Source: Pseudomonas sp. JUb42 (GTDB taxonomy: Bacteria > Pseudomonadota > Gammaproteobacteria > Pseudomonadales > Pseudomonadaceae). Taken from it: a stretch of 64,000 bases of DNA. Where the stretch lies: positions 372,001 to 436,000 of the forward strand of contig NZ_JANUFD010000003.1 in assembly GCF_024807945.1 (NCBI RefSeq), given 5' to 3'. Of this stretch, positions 54,793-63,833 are shown in pieces. The notes below the pieces were generated by a model. That model saw only the letters and a program-made list of their open reading frames with translations, searched no databases and was not told the DNA's origin. Each line of letters opens with the position of its first letter. The stretch's first letter is position 1. A program made the translations under genes and the position numbers.

Positions 54793-55589
54793 TGAGCGAT
54801 GCGCTGATTCGCCTTGAACAGGTTGCGGTGACGCTGGCCGGGCAGAGCGTGCTGGACAATATCCAGCTGAGCGTGCGCCCCGGCGAGATCGTCACCCTGA
54901 TCGGCCCCAATGGCGCGGGCAAGACCACCCTGGTGCGGGCAGTGCTTGGCCTGCTCAAGCCCACTTCCGGCAGTGTCTGGCGCAAACCGAAGCTGCGCAT
55001 CGGTTACATGCCGCAAAAATTGCACGTAGACCCAACCCTGCCGTTATCGGTACTGCGCTTTCTGCGCCTGGTGCCGGGTGTCGATCGCGCTGCTGCTCTG
55101 GCCGCTCTGGTCGAGGTCGGCGCCGAGAAGGTCATCGACAGCCCGGTGCAAGGCATTTCCGGCGGCGAAATGCAGCGCGTGCTGCTGGCCCGGGCGCTGT
55201 TGCGCGAGCCTGAACTGTTGGTCCTTGATGAGCCGGTACAGGGTGTCGATGTGGCCGGGCAGGCTGAGCTGTACAGCCTGATCACCCGTCTGCGCGACCG
55301 CCACCGTTGCGGCGTGCTGATGGTTTCCCATGACTTGCATCTGGTCATGAGCACTACCGATCAGGTGGTCTGCCTCAACCGGCACGTCTGCTGTTCCGGC
55401 CACCCGGAGCAGGTCAGTCACGATCCGGCGTTCGTCGAGCTGTTCGGCAATCATGCGCCGAGCCTGGCCATCTACCACCACCATCACGACCATGCCCACG
55501 ACCTGCATGGCAGCGTGGTCGAAGAAGTTGCGCCTGCTGCGGCGCATGCTCATACCCATGTTCACGGAGACGGCTGCAAGCATGGCTGA
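54792..55589 (+). CDS. znuC: Zinc ABC transporter ATP-binding protein ZnuC
   Basis: The ATPase of the zinc importer, 265 residues. Walker A is GPNGAGKTT, the signature is [14 protein letters not shown] and Walker B is LLVLDEP. The C-terminal tail is His-rich ([20 protein letters not shown]), consistent with zinc handling. Start ATG 54792 overlaps zur; the end overlaps znuB by 8 bp. Confidence 0.94.
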   Translation: MSDALIRLEQVAVTLAGQSVLDNIQLSVRPGEIVTLIGPNGAGKTTLVRAVLGLLKPTSGSVWRKPKLRIGYMPQKLHVDPTLPLSVLRFLRLVPGVDRAAALAALVEVGAEKVIDSPVQGISGGEMQRVLLARALLREPELLVLDEPVQGVDVAGQAELYSLITRLRDRHRCGVLMVSHDLHLVMSTTDQVVCLNRHVCCSGHPEQVSHDPAFVELFGNHAPSLAIYHHHHDHAHDLHGSVVEEVAPAAAHAHTHVHGDGCKHG

Positions 55590-56364
55590 TTTTCTACTCT
55601 ATGCCTTGCTGGCGGGCCTTGCCCTGGCTGTGGTGGCCGGCCCCTTGGGGTCGTTCGTGGTCTGGCGACGCATGGCCTATTTTGGCGACACCCTATCCCA
55701 TGCGGCTTTGCTGGGCGTGGCGTTGGGCTTTCTGCTGGATGTCAGCCCGACCTTGGCAGTAACCGTCGGCTGCCTGCTGCTGGCGATCCTGTTGGTGACG
55801 CTGCAACAACGCCAGCCCTTGGCGTCGGACACCCTGCTGGGGATTCTGGCACCGAGTACGCTGTCCCTCGGCCTGGTCGTGCTGAGCTTCATGCGCGAAG
55901 TGCGTATCGACCTGATGGGTTATCTGTTCGGCGACCTGCTGGCCATCGGCCCCACCGATCTGGCCTGGATTCTCGGCGGCAGCGCGGCGGTACTGGTGCT
56001 GATCATCGCCCTGTGGCGGCCGTTGTTGGCCATTACCGTGCACGAAGAGCTGGCCCGGGTCGAAGGCCTGCCGGTGGCGACCCTGCGCATGACGCTGATG
56101 TTGCTGATAGCCATTGTCATAGCCGTCGCGATGAAAATCGTCGGTGTACTGCTGATTACCTCGCTGCTGATCATCCCGGCGGCTGCGGCACAACGTCACG
56201 CCCGTTCGCCGGAGCAAATGGCCCTTGGCGCCAGCGTGCTCGGAATACTGGCTGTTTGCCTCGGCCTGGCCATGTCCTGGTTCAAGGACACCCCCGCAGG
56301 CCCGTCTATAGTGGTTTCAGCGGCCGCGTTGTTCTTGCTCAGTTTCCTTTTACCCAAGCGATAG
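55582..56364 (+). CDS. znuB: Zinc ABC transporter permease ZnuB
   Basis: A 260-residue membrane protein of the metal-type ABC permease family with about eight hydrophobic segments and the signature [11 protein letters not shown] and [16 protein letters not shown] motifs. It starts inside the last codons of znuC, the tight coupling usual for this operon. Confidence 0.93.
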   Translation: MADFLLYALLAGLALAVVAGPLGSFVVWRRMAYFGDTLSHAALLGVALGFLLDVSPTLAVTVGCLLLAILLVTLQQRQPLASDTLLGILAPSTLSLGLVVLSFMREVRIDLMGYLFGDLLAIGPTDLAWILGGSAAVLVLIIALWRPLLAITVHEELARVEGLPVATLRMTLMLLIAIVIAVAMKIVGVLLITSLLIIPAAAAQRHARSPEQMALGASVLGILAVCLGLAMSWFKDTPAGPSIVVSAAALFLLSFLLPKR

Positions 56365-56520
56365 AACCTTGTGCCGGAATGCGAGTCATACTGCCCAGGT
56401 AAATAGCGGCAATATGCAATGACGGCTCTATCAAGCCCTTGCAGATTGAACAGTTATTTTCGGGGCAGGGTCATTTTGTGTAGACTTGCTCGTTTTTTGC
56501 GCAATTAGAGAATCGCAGGA

Positions 56521-57237
56521 ATGAAGCCGTTCGCATCCCGTTATCTGCTGCTTGCCGCATTTTCCATACTGTTGGGCGCCTGCCAGAGCACGCCGCAAGC
56601 ACAGGCTCCGGCTTCGGTCGAAGCGCCGGATCCTTATGCTCAGCTTGAGCAGAGCATCAACAGCAAGGAACTGGCGACTGCCGAAGACCAACTGGCAGCG
56701 TTGCAAGCCAAGAGCCCCGATGACAGCCGCCTGGAGCAATATCAGCGCCAACTGGCCGAAGCCTATCTGAGCCGCAGCCAGATCGTGCTGCAAAAAGGCG
56801 ATGTCAACGCCGCCGCCACCGCGCTGAGCCGTGCCCGTGCCTTGATGCCCAAGGCCCCGGCCTTGACCAGTGGCGTCAACGGCGCCATCGCCCATGCGCG
56901 CAAGGCCGAGTTGGACAAGGCCGAAGCTGAACTCAAGGCCGCTGAAGCCAAGCGCATCGCCAAAGTCATCGATCCTACCGCCGAAACCAGCGTAGTAGAG
57001 CTGAAAATCGGCCAGATGCCACAACTGCGCAAGCAACTGGACGCGATTGCCGCCGATATCGTTGCTTTCAACTGTGAAGTGACGCTGCAGGTGCCTCGCG
57101 TTGATGACTACCCGTGGCTGTCGACACTGCTGGCCAAGCGCATCGTCAAGCTCAACCCGAATTTCGAGCTGCATCTGCAACGCCAGATCGAGCGCAACGC
57201 GCCTGCCCAGGTTGTGATCAAGCCCGCCCAGCTGTAA
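56521..57237 (+). CDS. Hypothetical lipoprotein with helical repeats
   Basis: A 238-residue protein of unknown function. The lipobox LLGAC places the Cys at residue 21. Residues about 38-135 read as two TPR-like helical pairs, and a basic/acidic helical stretch (ARKAELDKAEAELKAAEAKR) follows. The C-terminal part (VELKIGQMPQLRKQLDAIAADIVAFNCEV) is conserved in Pseudomonas and may bind another envelope component. It sits between the zinc and methionine loci. Confidence 0.78.
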   Translation: MKPFASRYLLLAAFSILLGACQSTPQAQAPASVEAPDPYAQLEQSINSKELATAEDQLAALQAKSPDDSRLEQYQRQLAEAYLSRSQIVLQKGDVNAAATALSRARALMPKAPALTSGVNGAIAHARKAELDKAEAELKAAEAKRIAKVIDPTAETSVVELKIGQMPQLRKQLDAIAADIVAFNCEVTLQVPRVDDYPWLSTLLAKRIVKLNPNFELHLQRQIERNAPAQVVIKPAQL

Positions 57238-57448
57238 GCCGTGCCATTGCCTTCGCGCTCCCCGCGCGAGGGCCCGCGCCGCTGATCGCGTTATGCCATA
57301 AACCATGGTTTGTCGCGAAATAAATGCTAAGAACCTCCCGGCGGACAGGCTAAAATGCGCGCCCGGTTTATCCAGCCGATGCGAAACAGCCCGTGCGTGC
57401 CCAGCCCGTCGGGCTGAATTTATTACCGCGCCCCACAAGGTTCGCTCA

Positions 57449-58456
57449 GTGATCGAGTTTCATAACGTCCATAAAACTTATCGGGTTGCAGGCAAGGAAA
57501 TCCCTGCGCTGCACGCCACCAGCCTGCGCGTCGAAGACGGCCAGGTGTTCGGCCTGATCGGCCACTCCGGTGCTGGCAAAAGCACCTTGTTGCGCCTGAT
57601 CAACCGCCTGGAAACCCCCAGTGGCGGCCAGATCGTCGTCGATGGCGAAGACGTCACCGCCCTTGATGCCAATGGTCTGCGGCGCTTCCGTCAGCAGGTC
57701 GGCATGATCTTCCAGCACTTCAACTTGCTGGCCTCGCGCACGGTCGCTGATAACGTCGCCATGCCGCTTACCCTGAGTGGCGACATGCCACGCGCCGAGA
57801 TCGATCAGCGCGTCGCCGAGTTGCTGGCGCGGGTTGGGCTGTCTGAGCACGCGAAGAAATACCCGTCGCAGTTGTCCGGCGGCCAGAAGCAGCGTGTCGG
57901 CATCGCCCGCGCGCTGGCGACGAAACCGAAGATTTTGCTGTGCGACGAAGCCACCAGCGCCCTCGACCCGCAGACCACTGCGTCGGTCCTGCAGCTATTG
58001 GCCGAGATCAATCGCGAGCTGAAGCTGACCATTGTGCTGATCACCCATGAAATGGACGTGATCCGCCGGGTTTGTGATCAGGTCGCAGTGATGGATGCCG
58101 GACGTATCGTCGAGCAGGGCCCGGTGGCCGATGTGTTCCTGCATCCGCAACACCCGACCACCAAGCGCTTTGTTCAGGAAGACGAACAGGTCGACGAGAA
58201 CGAGCAGCGCAATGACTTTGCCCATGTGCAGGGCCGCATTGTGCGTCTGACCTTCCAGGGCGAAGCGACCTACGCGCCGTTGCTGGGTACTGTCGCTCGC
58301 GAGACCGGTGTGGACTACAGCATCCTGGCCGGGCGTATCGACCGCATCAAAGACACCCCCTACGGGCAGTTGACCCTGGCCATTACCGGCGGCGATATGG
58401 AGGCGGCTTTTGCCCGCTTCACCGCGGCTGACGTTCACATGGAGGTGTTGCGCTAA
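57449..58456 (+). CDS. metN: Methionine ABC transporter ATP-binding protein MetN
   Basis: The ATPase of the D/L-methionine importer, 335 residues from GTG 57449. Walker A is GHSGAGKST, the signature [15 protein letters not shown] and Walker [14 protein letters not shown] are intact, and residues about 255-335 form the C-terminal NIL domain that binds methionine and inhibits transport. The metI start overlaps its stop (TAATG). The open frame continues 48 codons further upstream without similarity. Confidence 0.93.
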   Translation: MIEFHNVHKTYRVAGKEIPALHATSLRVEDGQVFGLIGHSGAGKSTLLRLINRLETPSGGQIVVDGEDVTALDANGLRRFRQQVGMIFQHFNLLASRTVADNVAMPLTLSGDMPRAEIDQRVAELLARVGLSEHAKKYPSQLSGGQKQRVGIARALATKPKILLCDEATSALDPQTTASVLQLLAEINRELKLTIVLITHEMDVIRRVCDQVAVMDAGRIVEQGPVADVFLHPQHPTTKRFVQEDEQVDENEQRNDFAHVQGRIVRLTFQGEATYAPLLGTVARETGVDYSILAGRIDRIKDTPYGQLTLAITGGDMEAAFARFTAADVHMEVLR

Positions 58457-59130
58457 TGGAAGCCCTGATCGCCCTGTTTTCCAATGTCGACTGGTATGAA
58501 ATCTGGGTCGCCACTGGCGATACTCTGACCATGCTCGGCATTTCCCTTGGTTTCACCGTGCTGCTGGGCTTGCCCCTGGGCGTGCTGATGTTCCTCACCT
58601 CGCCGCATCAGTTGCTGGAAAACAAGCCGCTGTACACGGCGGTCGGTCTGGTGGTGAACATTCTGCGGGCGTTGCCGTTCATCATCCTGCTGATCGTCAT
58701 GATGCCGCTGACGGAAATCATCACCGGCACCTCCCTGGGTATCCTCGGCACCTTGCCGCCGCTGATCGCCGGGGCCACGCCATTCTTCGCCCGCCTGGTG
58801 GAAACCGCGCTGCGTGAAGTGGATCGCGGCATCATCGAAGCGACCCAGGCCATGGGCGCCACCACTCGCCAGATCATCATCAAGGCGCTGCTACCCGAGG
58901 CCCGCCCCGGCATCCTCGCGGCCATTACCGTGACCGCTATCGCTTTGGTGTCTTTTACCGCCATGGCCGGTGCCGTGGGCGCCGGTGGTCTGGGCGACCT
59001 GGCCATTCGCTACGGTTACCAGCGCTTCCAGAACGATGTGATGTTCGTGACGGTCATATTGCTGTTGGTGCTGGTGCAGATTCTGCAAACCGTCGGCGAC
59101 AAACTGGTCGCGCATTTTACGTACCGCTAA
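58456..59130 (+). CDS. metI: Methionine ABC transporter permease MetI
   Basis: A 224-residue permease with about five to six hydrophobic segments and the EAA-type coupling loop (EATQAMGATTRQIIIKALLPEARPG). It overlaps metN at TAATG and is followed by metQ after 15 bp. Confidence 0.94.
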   Translation: MEALIALFSNVDWYEIWVATGDTLTMLGISLGFTVLLGLPLGVLMFLTSPHQLLENKPLYTAVGLVVNILRALPFIILLIVMMPLTEIITGTSLGILGTLPPLIAGATPFFARLVETALREVDRGIIEATQAMGATTRQIIIKALLPEARPGILAAITVTAIALVSFTAMAGAVGAGGLGDLAIRYGYQRFQNDVMFVTVILLLVLVQILQTVGDKLVAHFTYR

Positions 59131-59145
59131 AAAAGGATTTGTTTC

Positions 59146-59919
59146 ATGAAGAAGTTGCTGGCCATCGCGGCCGCCCTGGTTATCCTGTCCGCCCACGCCG
59201 ACGAAACCCTGACCGTCGCTGCCAGTGCAGTCCCTCACGCCGAGATCCTCGAGTTCGTCAAACCGACGCTGGCCAAGGAAGGTGTGGACCTGAAGATCAA
59301 GGTCTTCAACGACTACGTACAGCCCAACGTGCAGGTCGATCAGAAGCGCATGGACGCCAACTTCTTCCAGCACCAGCCGTATCTGGATGAGTTCAACAAA
59401 GGCAAGGGCACCGATCTGGTCGCCGTGGCCAAGGTGCATGTTGAGCCTTTCGGGGCTTATTCCGACAAGATCAAAAACATCGCTGATTTGCCTGACGGTG
59501 CCGTGGTTGCGCTGCCCAACGATGCAACCAACGAAGGCCGGGCCTTTCTGCTGCTGGCCAAGGCCGGGCTGATCACTCTCAAGGATCCGACCAGCATCCT
59601 GGCCAAGCCGAGCGATGTTGCGCAGAACCCGAAGAACTTGAAATTCCGTGAGCTGGAAGCCGCGACCCTGCCGCGTGTGCTGACCCAGGTCGACTTGGCG
59701 CTGATCAACACCAACTACGCGCTGACCGCCAAGCTGGACCCGATGAAGGATGCGCTGGTCATCGAAGGTGCCGAATCGCCCTACGCCAACATCCTCGTGA
59801 CCCGTCAGGACAACAAGGACAGCGATGCGGTGAAGAAACTGGTAGCGGCGCTGAACAGCCCGCAAACCAAGGCCTTTATCCTCGAGAAGTACAAAGGCGC
59901 GGTGGTTCCGGCGTTCTGA
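59146..59919 (+). CDS. metQ: Methionine ABC transporter substrate-binding protein MetQ
   Basis: The periplasmic methionine-binding component of the NlpA family, 257 residues. A short cleaved-type signal (MKKLLAIAAALVILSAHA) leads into TVAASAVPHAEILEFV, DYVQPNVQVDQKRMDANFFQHQPY and GAVVALPNDATNEGRA, all family-typical. There is no Cys in the signal, so it is not a lipoprotein, unlike E. coli MetQ. Confidence 0.93.
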   Translation: MKKLLAIAAALVILSAHADETLTVAASAVPHAEILEFVKPTLAKEGVDLKIKVFNDYVQPNVQVDQKRMDANFFQHQPYLDEFNKGKGTDLVAVAKVHVEPFGAYSDKIKNIADLPDGAVVALPNDATNEGRAFLLLAKAGLITLKDPTSILAKPSDVAQNPKNLKFRELEAATLPRVLTQVDLALINTNYALTAKLDPMKDALVIEGAESPYANILVTRQDNKDSDAVKKLVAALNSPQTKAFILEKYKGAVVPAF

Positions 59920-59955
59920 TCACGCCTGAATGATTTCAGGTGTTGTCGGGGGGGA

Positions 59956-60064
59956 TTGTGGGAGCGAATTAAGTGGGAGCGAATTCATTCGCGAAGAGGC
60001 CAGTACATTCAACGCACCTGTATCGTCTGATACACAGCTTTCGCGAATGAATTCGCTCCCACAA
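59956..60064. repeat. REP pair with a partly duplicated left arm
   Basis: TTGTGGGAGCGAATT (59956-59970) is followed by a second AAGTGGGAGCGAATTC leading into the full arm, and the inverted partner ends at 60064. It resembles the expansion at 53158 but with only two units. Confidence 0.88.
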
Positions 60065-60096
60065 TTGTTCCCACAGATTTGCAATCCGAGGGTTGT

Positions 60097-60612
60097 TTAC
60101 GTCCGACCGGTTTCAAACAGGAACCAGGTACGGCGCTCTGCCTCATCGATCCAGTTTTCCAGCAGGCTGGCGGTCGCCACGTCGTTGTGCTCGTCGCACA
60201 GGGCATGGGTGCCGCGCATGTAAGCGGTCAGTTGCATGTTGTCTTCGCGCAGCTCGGCGAGCATGTCGGCCGGGGTGACGAAGTCGGCGTCGTTGTCCAA
60301 CAGGCGTTGCAGCTTCTTGATATGGCCGGTGGAGCGCAGGGTGGTGCCACCCAGTTTGCGCACGCGCTCGGCTACGGCGTCGGTGATGGCGAAGATCTGG
60401 TCAGCCTGCTCATCGAGCAACAGGTGATAGTCGCGAAAGTTCGGGCCCGACATGTGCCAATGGAAGTTCTTGGTCTTCATGTACAGGGCAAAAGTGTCGG
60501 CCAACAGGGCGTTCAGTTCTGCCGACAGATCGCGGCGGGCCTCTTCGCCCAATTGGTTGGGCGTACGCAGGTCGGCTTTTCTGATTGCTTGAGCGGCTTC
60601 AAGATTTTTCAT
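60097..60612 (-). CDS. Dps-family ferritin-like protein
   Basis: A 171-residue mini-ferritin. The ferroxidase ligands are in KNFHWHMSGPNFRDYHLLLDEQAD (residues about 48-70), the standard inter-subunit iron site of Dps, and the N-terminal tail is Ala/Arg-rich, which may bind DNA. It should bind iron and consume peroxide in stationary phase or stress. The length is typical (P. putida/P. fluorescens Dps). No operon partner; the upstream gap is about 400 bp. Confidence 0.9.
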   Translation of the reverse strand: MKNLEAAQAIRKADLRTPNQLGEEARRDLSAELNALLADTFALYMKTKNFHWHMSGPNFRDYHLLLDEQADQIFAITDAVAERVRKLGGTTLRSTGHIKKLQRLLDNDADFVTPADMLAELREDNMQLTAYMRGTHALCDEHNDVATASLLENWIDEAERRTWFLFETGRT

Positions 60613-60801
60613 CGAGCGTGTCCTCTTTAAGCGAAAGGGGTGGTCGGGCTCCAGAAGCGGGGCCGGTTATCCGACGGTCCAGACAAGATTGCCAATGCTA
60701 CACCCGCCATGACTAATGCAAATTGGCTATGGCCAGTCTTTAGCACATGCATGATAAAAATGCGTCGCCATATTTCTGCTTTAGCAGCGGGCCAGACAGC
60801 T

Positions 60802-60810
60802 TTATTCACA
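60802..60810 (+). promoter_or_regulatory. DnaA box TTATTCACA
   Basis: Exact match to the TTATNCACA consensus. Confidence 0.75.
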
Positions 60811-60979
60811 ACTGCGATTAACAATTGCCGCTTCAGTGCGTTTTTTGTGGAGCGCTTCTCAGCATTCTGTAAGGCCCTGTATTTACGGGCCTTTCAGCGC
60901 AGATCGGAAAAACGCCGTTGGTCAATTTAGCAAGCAAGCTAAGTTTTCGACACAGCTAATCCAACTTCCATCAACAGAG

Positions 60980-60988
60980 TTATCCACA
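60980..60988 (+). promoter_or_regulatory. DnaA box TTATCCACA
   Basis: Exact match to the high-affinity consensus, 11 bp before the FNR/ANR palindrome. Confidence 0.8.
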
Positions 60989-60998
60989 GGCTGAAGGC

Positions 60999-61012
60999 TT
61001 GATCTGGATCAA
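60999..61012. promoter_or_regulatory. FNR/ANR box TTGATCTGGATCAA
   Basis: Perfect TTGAT-N4-ATCAA palindrome at the end of the methyltransferase gene, about 390 bp upstream of the Dps-type gene on the minus strand. No well-placed -10 element is seen. Confidence 0.6.
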
Positions 61013-62226
61013 CGGCGCTCGGCCAGCAACAACAGGTTGCGCGGCGTCAGTTGGCTATCGCAGAAGGTGCCGACCCGCACCTCGTACTGGCGTTCTTGCA
61101 GAAACAGCGCACGGTCCAGCACCAGCCAGAGTTCCAGTGGACGGCGGAACAGATTGCGCAGCAACTCAAGGTTGCGCACGTGCGCCAGGCGTTGCCAGCC
61201 GGCAGCTTCGAGGGCCGCCCAGTCAGGATTGCCCAGGGCGGGCAGGCCCTTGAGTTCGGCCAGCTCGCGGCAATAGTCGGCGAACGGCTTGTCGAGCCAG
61301 GCGGTCGGCAGCGACGGTGTGGATAAGTACTGATCGACGCCCCTGACCTCCCGTTGCAGCAGATCGAAGCCCAGGCGTCGCGCCATGGAGGTATCGCGCT
61401 GACGACGCACACGGGCGCCGGCAGTGACGGTTTCGCTGAGCGGCAAGCCCAGATCATCCAGGGACAGATGCAGGGCTGATGCCTGACCCTCGCGGGATAA
61501 CGGCTGATAGCTCGGAGCGCTCGTGCGGTTGTAACAGCAGGGCGCGATGGCCAGTTGTGGGCAACCGACCTGGCTCGCCAGATGCATCAACTGCACATGC
61601 AGATCGCCGCAAGCATGCAGGGCAACGGCCGTATGGTGGTTGCCCAGCCGCCGCCAGGTGTCGTCGGCCATGACATCCTGGCAGACATGCTCGGCCTCGA
61701 CATTCAGTCGCGCACTGAGCAGGCGTCCGGCCTCGATCAGGGCCGGATCGTATTCCAGGCAGGTCAGCGCCTGCCCGCCGCGAGTCAGGCGTCGCCCCAG
61801 ATGCCCTTTGCCCGCGCACCAGTCAAGCCAATGCTCGGGCGCCTTGCCAAAGCTCAGGCGGCTGGCGAAGGCCTCGATCTGCTGCCACTTGCGGCCAGGC
61901 ACATCGACACTCATGCGTGCCGCAACCGGCTCAAGCACTGTGGCAGGCAGCGCGGCAACCTGGCTCAGCGCCGTGGCTTCGGCGGCCAGGGCCTTGAACG
62001 GGAAAGGCGCATCGAGCTGTTCCGGGTGGTTATGCGCCGCTTCTGCTTCGCTCAACGAGCGTTGACGCAGCCAGTGGGCCAGCTCCGGGTACTTGCGCTC
62101 CCAGGGCAGTTGCAGATAGGTGAAGGGGCGTGGGTGCCACAAATCCTGATACGCGAACAGGAAGCTATCCAGCGCGCGGAAGCGGCTGTGTATAGGTTCG
62201 TCCTGCCGGGTGGGATCAAGGGGCAT
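61009..62226 (-). CDS. SAM-dependent methyltransferase (Methyltransf_32/GSTCD-like)
   Basis: A 405-residue protein. Residues about 138-150 (DWCAGKGHLGRRL) form the SAM motif I, and later CLEYDP, HACGDLHVQLM and IAPCCYNR are typical of the methyltransferase domain shared with GSTCD-type proteins. The substrate is unknown. It starts ATG 62226. An exact DnaA box (TGTGGATAA on the plus strand, 61318-61326) lies inside the reading frame. Confidence 0.85.
   Translation of the reverse strand: MPLDPTRQDEPIHSRFRALDSFLFAYQDLWHPRPFTYLQLPWERKYPELAHWLRQRSLSEAEAAHNHPEQLDAPFPFKALAAEATALSQVAALPATVLEPVAARMSVDVPGRKWQQIEAFASRLSFGKAPEHWLDWCAGKGHLGRRLTRGGQALTCLEYDPALIEAGRLLSARLNVEAEHVCQDVMADDTWRRLGNHHTAVALHACGDLHVQLMHLASQVGCPQLAIAPCCYNRTSAPSYQPLSREGQASALHLSLDDLGLPLSETVTAGARVRRQRDTSMARRLGFDLLQREVRGVDQYLSTPSLPTAWLDKPFADYCRELAELKGLPALGNPDWAALEAAGWQRLAHVRNLELLRNLFRRPLELWLVLDRALFLQERQYEVRVGTFCDSQLTPRNLLLLAERR
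61318..61326 (-). promoter_or_regulatory. DnaA box inside the methyltransferase gene
   Basis: TTATCCACA on the minus strand, within coding sequence. A one-mismatch site (TGTGTATAG on the plus strand) is at 62187-62195. Confidence 0.65.
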
Positions 62227-62260
62227 GAGTAGCAGCCGCTCTTTTTGGGCGCCATAAATC

Positions 62261-62331
62261 CCTGTAGGAGCTGCCGAAGGCCGCGATAGGATCCGGGATC
62301 TTTTCGCAGCCTTCGGCAGCTCCTACAGGAA
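62261..62331. repeat. REP-like inverted pair (GTAGGAGCTGCCGAAGGC family)
   Basis: CCTGTAGGAGCTGCCGAAGG and its inverted copy CCTTCGGCAGCTCCTACAGG lie about 30 bases apart, forming a long hairpin between the solute-binding protein and methyltransferase genes. A third REP family in the window. Confidence 0.88.
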
Positions 62332-62349
62332 GCCTTGTTTCAACCGCAA

Positions 62350-63114
62350 TCAGAGAATACTGAACGGGAAATACTTGTCGTTGATCTTCTTGTAGCTGCC
62401 GTCTTCGATAATTGACTTGAGTGCGGTATTGAGGCGATCACGCAATGGATCGTCCTTGCGCACAGCGATACCGACCTGATCGCGCTCGACCACGGGCTCG
62501 CCCTTGAATTCGAAGTTATGCCCGGCCTCGCTTTTCAGCCATTCGTAGCTGGCGTATTTATCGGCCAGCAAGGCATCGACGCCGCCATTTGCCAGGTCGC
62601 TGTAAGCTTTTTCCGGAGTGCCGTAGAGTTTGATGGTAATGGCTGCACCGAGATTGCTCTGCAGCCAGTCACTGGCCTGGGTCGCGATGGGCGCGCCAAT
62701 GGTCTTGTCCAACAAGGTCTGTTTCAGCGTGCTCTTGTCGGTAGGAAAATCCTTGGACTTGAGCGCCACGAATTGCAACTTGTTGACGTAGTAGGGCGCT
62801 GTGAAGTCCACCTGCTGCTTGCGCTCGTCGGTGATGGACATCGAGGAGATGATGAAGTCAGTCTGATGCTCGTTCAGCGCCGGGATCAGTCCGTCGAAGT
62901 CCGAGGTTACCACCTCGCACTCGACCTTCATCCGCGCGCACAGGGCGTTGCCGATCTCCAGGTCAAAACCGGCCACCTGGCCACTGGTGTCCTTGCTGTT
63001 GAAGGGCGGATTGGCACCCTGGATGCCCATCTTCATTTTTTCCACGGCAAATGCCTGGGTGGTCAGTGCCAGGACGGCGATCGTCGCCAGCAGCATTGTT
63101 CTACAAGCGTGCAT
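62350..63114 (-). CDS. Amino-acid type ABC transporter substrate-binding protein
   Basis: A 254-residue periplasmic binding protein of family SBP_bac_3. Signal peptide residues about 1-23 (ending FA), then GANPPFNSKDTSGQVAGFDLEIG, DGLIPALNEHQTDFIISSMSIT and the C-terminal KSIIEDGSYKKINDKYF. No permease or ATPase is adjacent, so it is an orphan that either works with a distant transporter or acts as a sensor. The ligand is probably a cationic or small neutral amino acid; this is not resolved. Confidence 0.9.
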   Translation of the reverse strand: MHACRTMLLATIAVLALTTQAFAVEKMKMGIQGANPPFNSKDTSGQVAGFDLEIGNALCARMKVECEVVTSDFDGLIPALNEHQTDFIISSMSITDERKQQVDFTAPYYVNKLQFVALKSKDFPTDKSTLKQTLLDKTIGAPIATQASDWLQSNLGAAITIKLYGTPEKAYSDLANGGVDALLADKYASYEWLKSEAGHNFEFKGEPVVERDQVGIAVRKDDPLRDRLNTALKSIIEDGSYKKINDKYFPFSIL

Positions 63115-63185
63115 GCATGTTGCTCCATGTGGGACATGCAGCGTTTATACGCGAGCTGACGTGGGCCGGATAGCAGGGGTGTGCT

Positions 63186-63722
63186 TCACTTCATCCGGTA
63201 CAGCACCGAATGCCCGGCCAATTGATGCTGCAGGACTGCCAGGACATGCCCGGCCACCGCCACGCCCAGGGCTGCGCAGAGGATATGGTGCACCGTATGC
63301 AGCTCGGCCAGGGCATCGACCGAGTAGACCAACTGCGGCAAAGGCAGCAGCGAAAACAGGGTTACAGGGTGGCTCATCATCAATACGCCGGTCAGCAGTA
63401 CGCCGAAAATCAGCAGGTACAGGGCGAGATGCGCCAGGCGGGCGATTTTCTGGCGAGTGCTTTGCGCTTCTTCCGGCCCGGCCTTGAGGTAAAGCCACAG
63501 GCGCCAGAGGAAAAATGGAATGAATACGGTGGTGAGTTGCGGATTGAGGTTCTCGACCCAGGCGCGCACGGCATCGTGCTCAGGCAGCAGGGCCACACCG
63601 AAACCGCTGAAGGTGGCCCAGATGATGACCACGGCGGATATCCAGTGCAGCAGCACACGGTTGCGCGGATAAGGTCTGGCTTCGCCGAAAGGTTGATGGC
63701 GAAACAGCGGGCGGGACTTCAT
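63186..63722 (-). CDS. Cytochrome b561 family protein
   Basis: A four-helix dihaem membrane protein that moves electrons, for example from the quinone pool or superoxide (CybB type). About 178 residues from ATG 63722. Conserved histidines are in LLHWISAVV (near residue 27), ARLAHLALYL, LAELHTVHHI and VAGHVLAVLQH. A GTG 18 bases upstream (63740) is an alternative start; neither has a clear ribosome site. Confidence 0.88.
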   Translation of the reverse strand: MKSRPLFRHQPFGEARPYPRNRVLLHWISAVVIIWATFSGFGVALLPEHDAVRAWVENLNPQLTTVFIPFFLWRLWLYLKAGPEEAQSTRQKIARLAHLALYLLIFGVLLTGVLMMSHPVTLFSLLPLPQLVYSVDALAELHTVHHILCAALGVAVAGHVLAVLQHQLAGHSVLYRMK

Positions 63723-63833
63723 GGCGGACACGACGGGCACTCAAACTGGCGATAGGACACTATTTAGAGGTGTACGCTACGCTTTTGTCCGCCGTGTTGT
63801 AAATGCCAATCTTTCTCAGTTGCTTGATTCAGG

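Larger units (their letters stand above)
60613..61008. other. Upstream region of the Dps-type gene with DnaA boxes and an FNR/ANR palindrome
   Basis: 396 bp with no coding frame I can support. It holds exact DnaA boxes at 60802-60810 and 60980-60988, a hairpin AAGGCCC/GGGCCTT at 60871-60893, and the start of the TTGATCTGGATCAA palindrome at 60999-61012. Confidence 0.75.

Noticed and set aside
57238-57448. SAM-type or other riboswitch upstream of metN
   Set aside because: No conserved aptamer core or terminator could be recognised in the 211-bp leader; only a TAAAAT element at 57351-57356 stands out.
60871-60893. Hairpin AAGGCCC/GGGCCTT as terminator
   Set aside because: No U-tract on either strand; not associated with a gene end.
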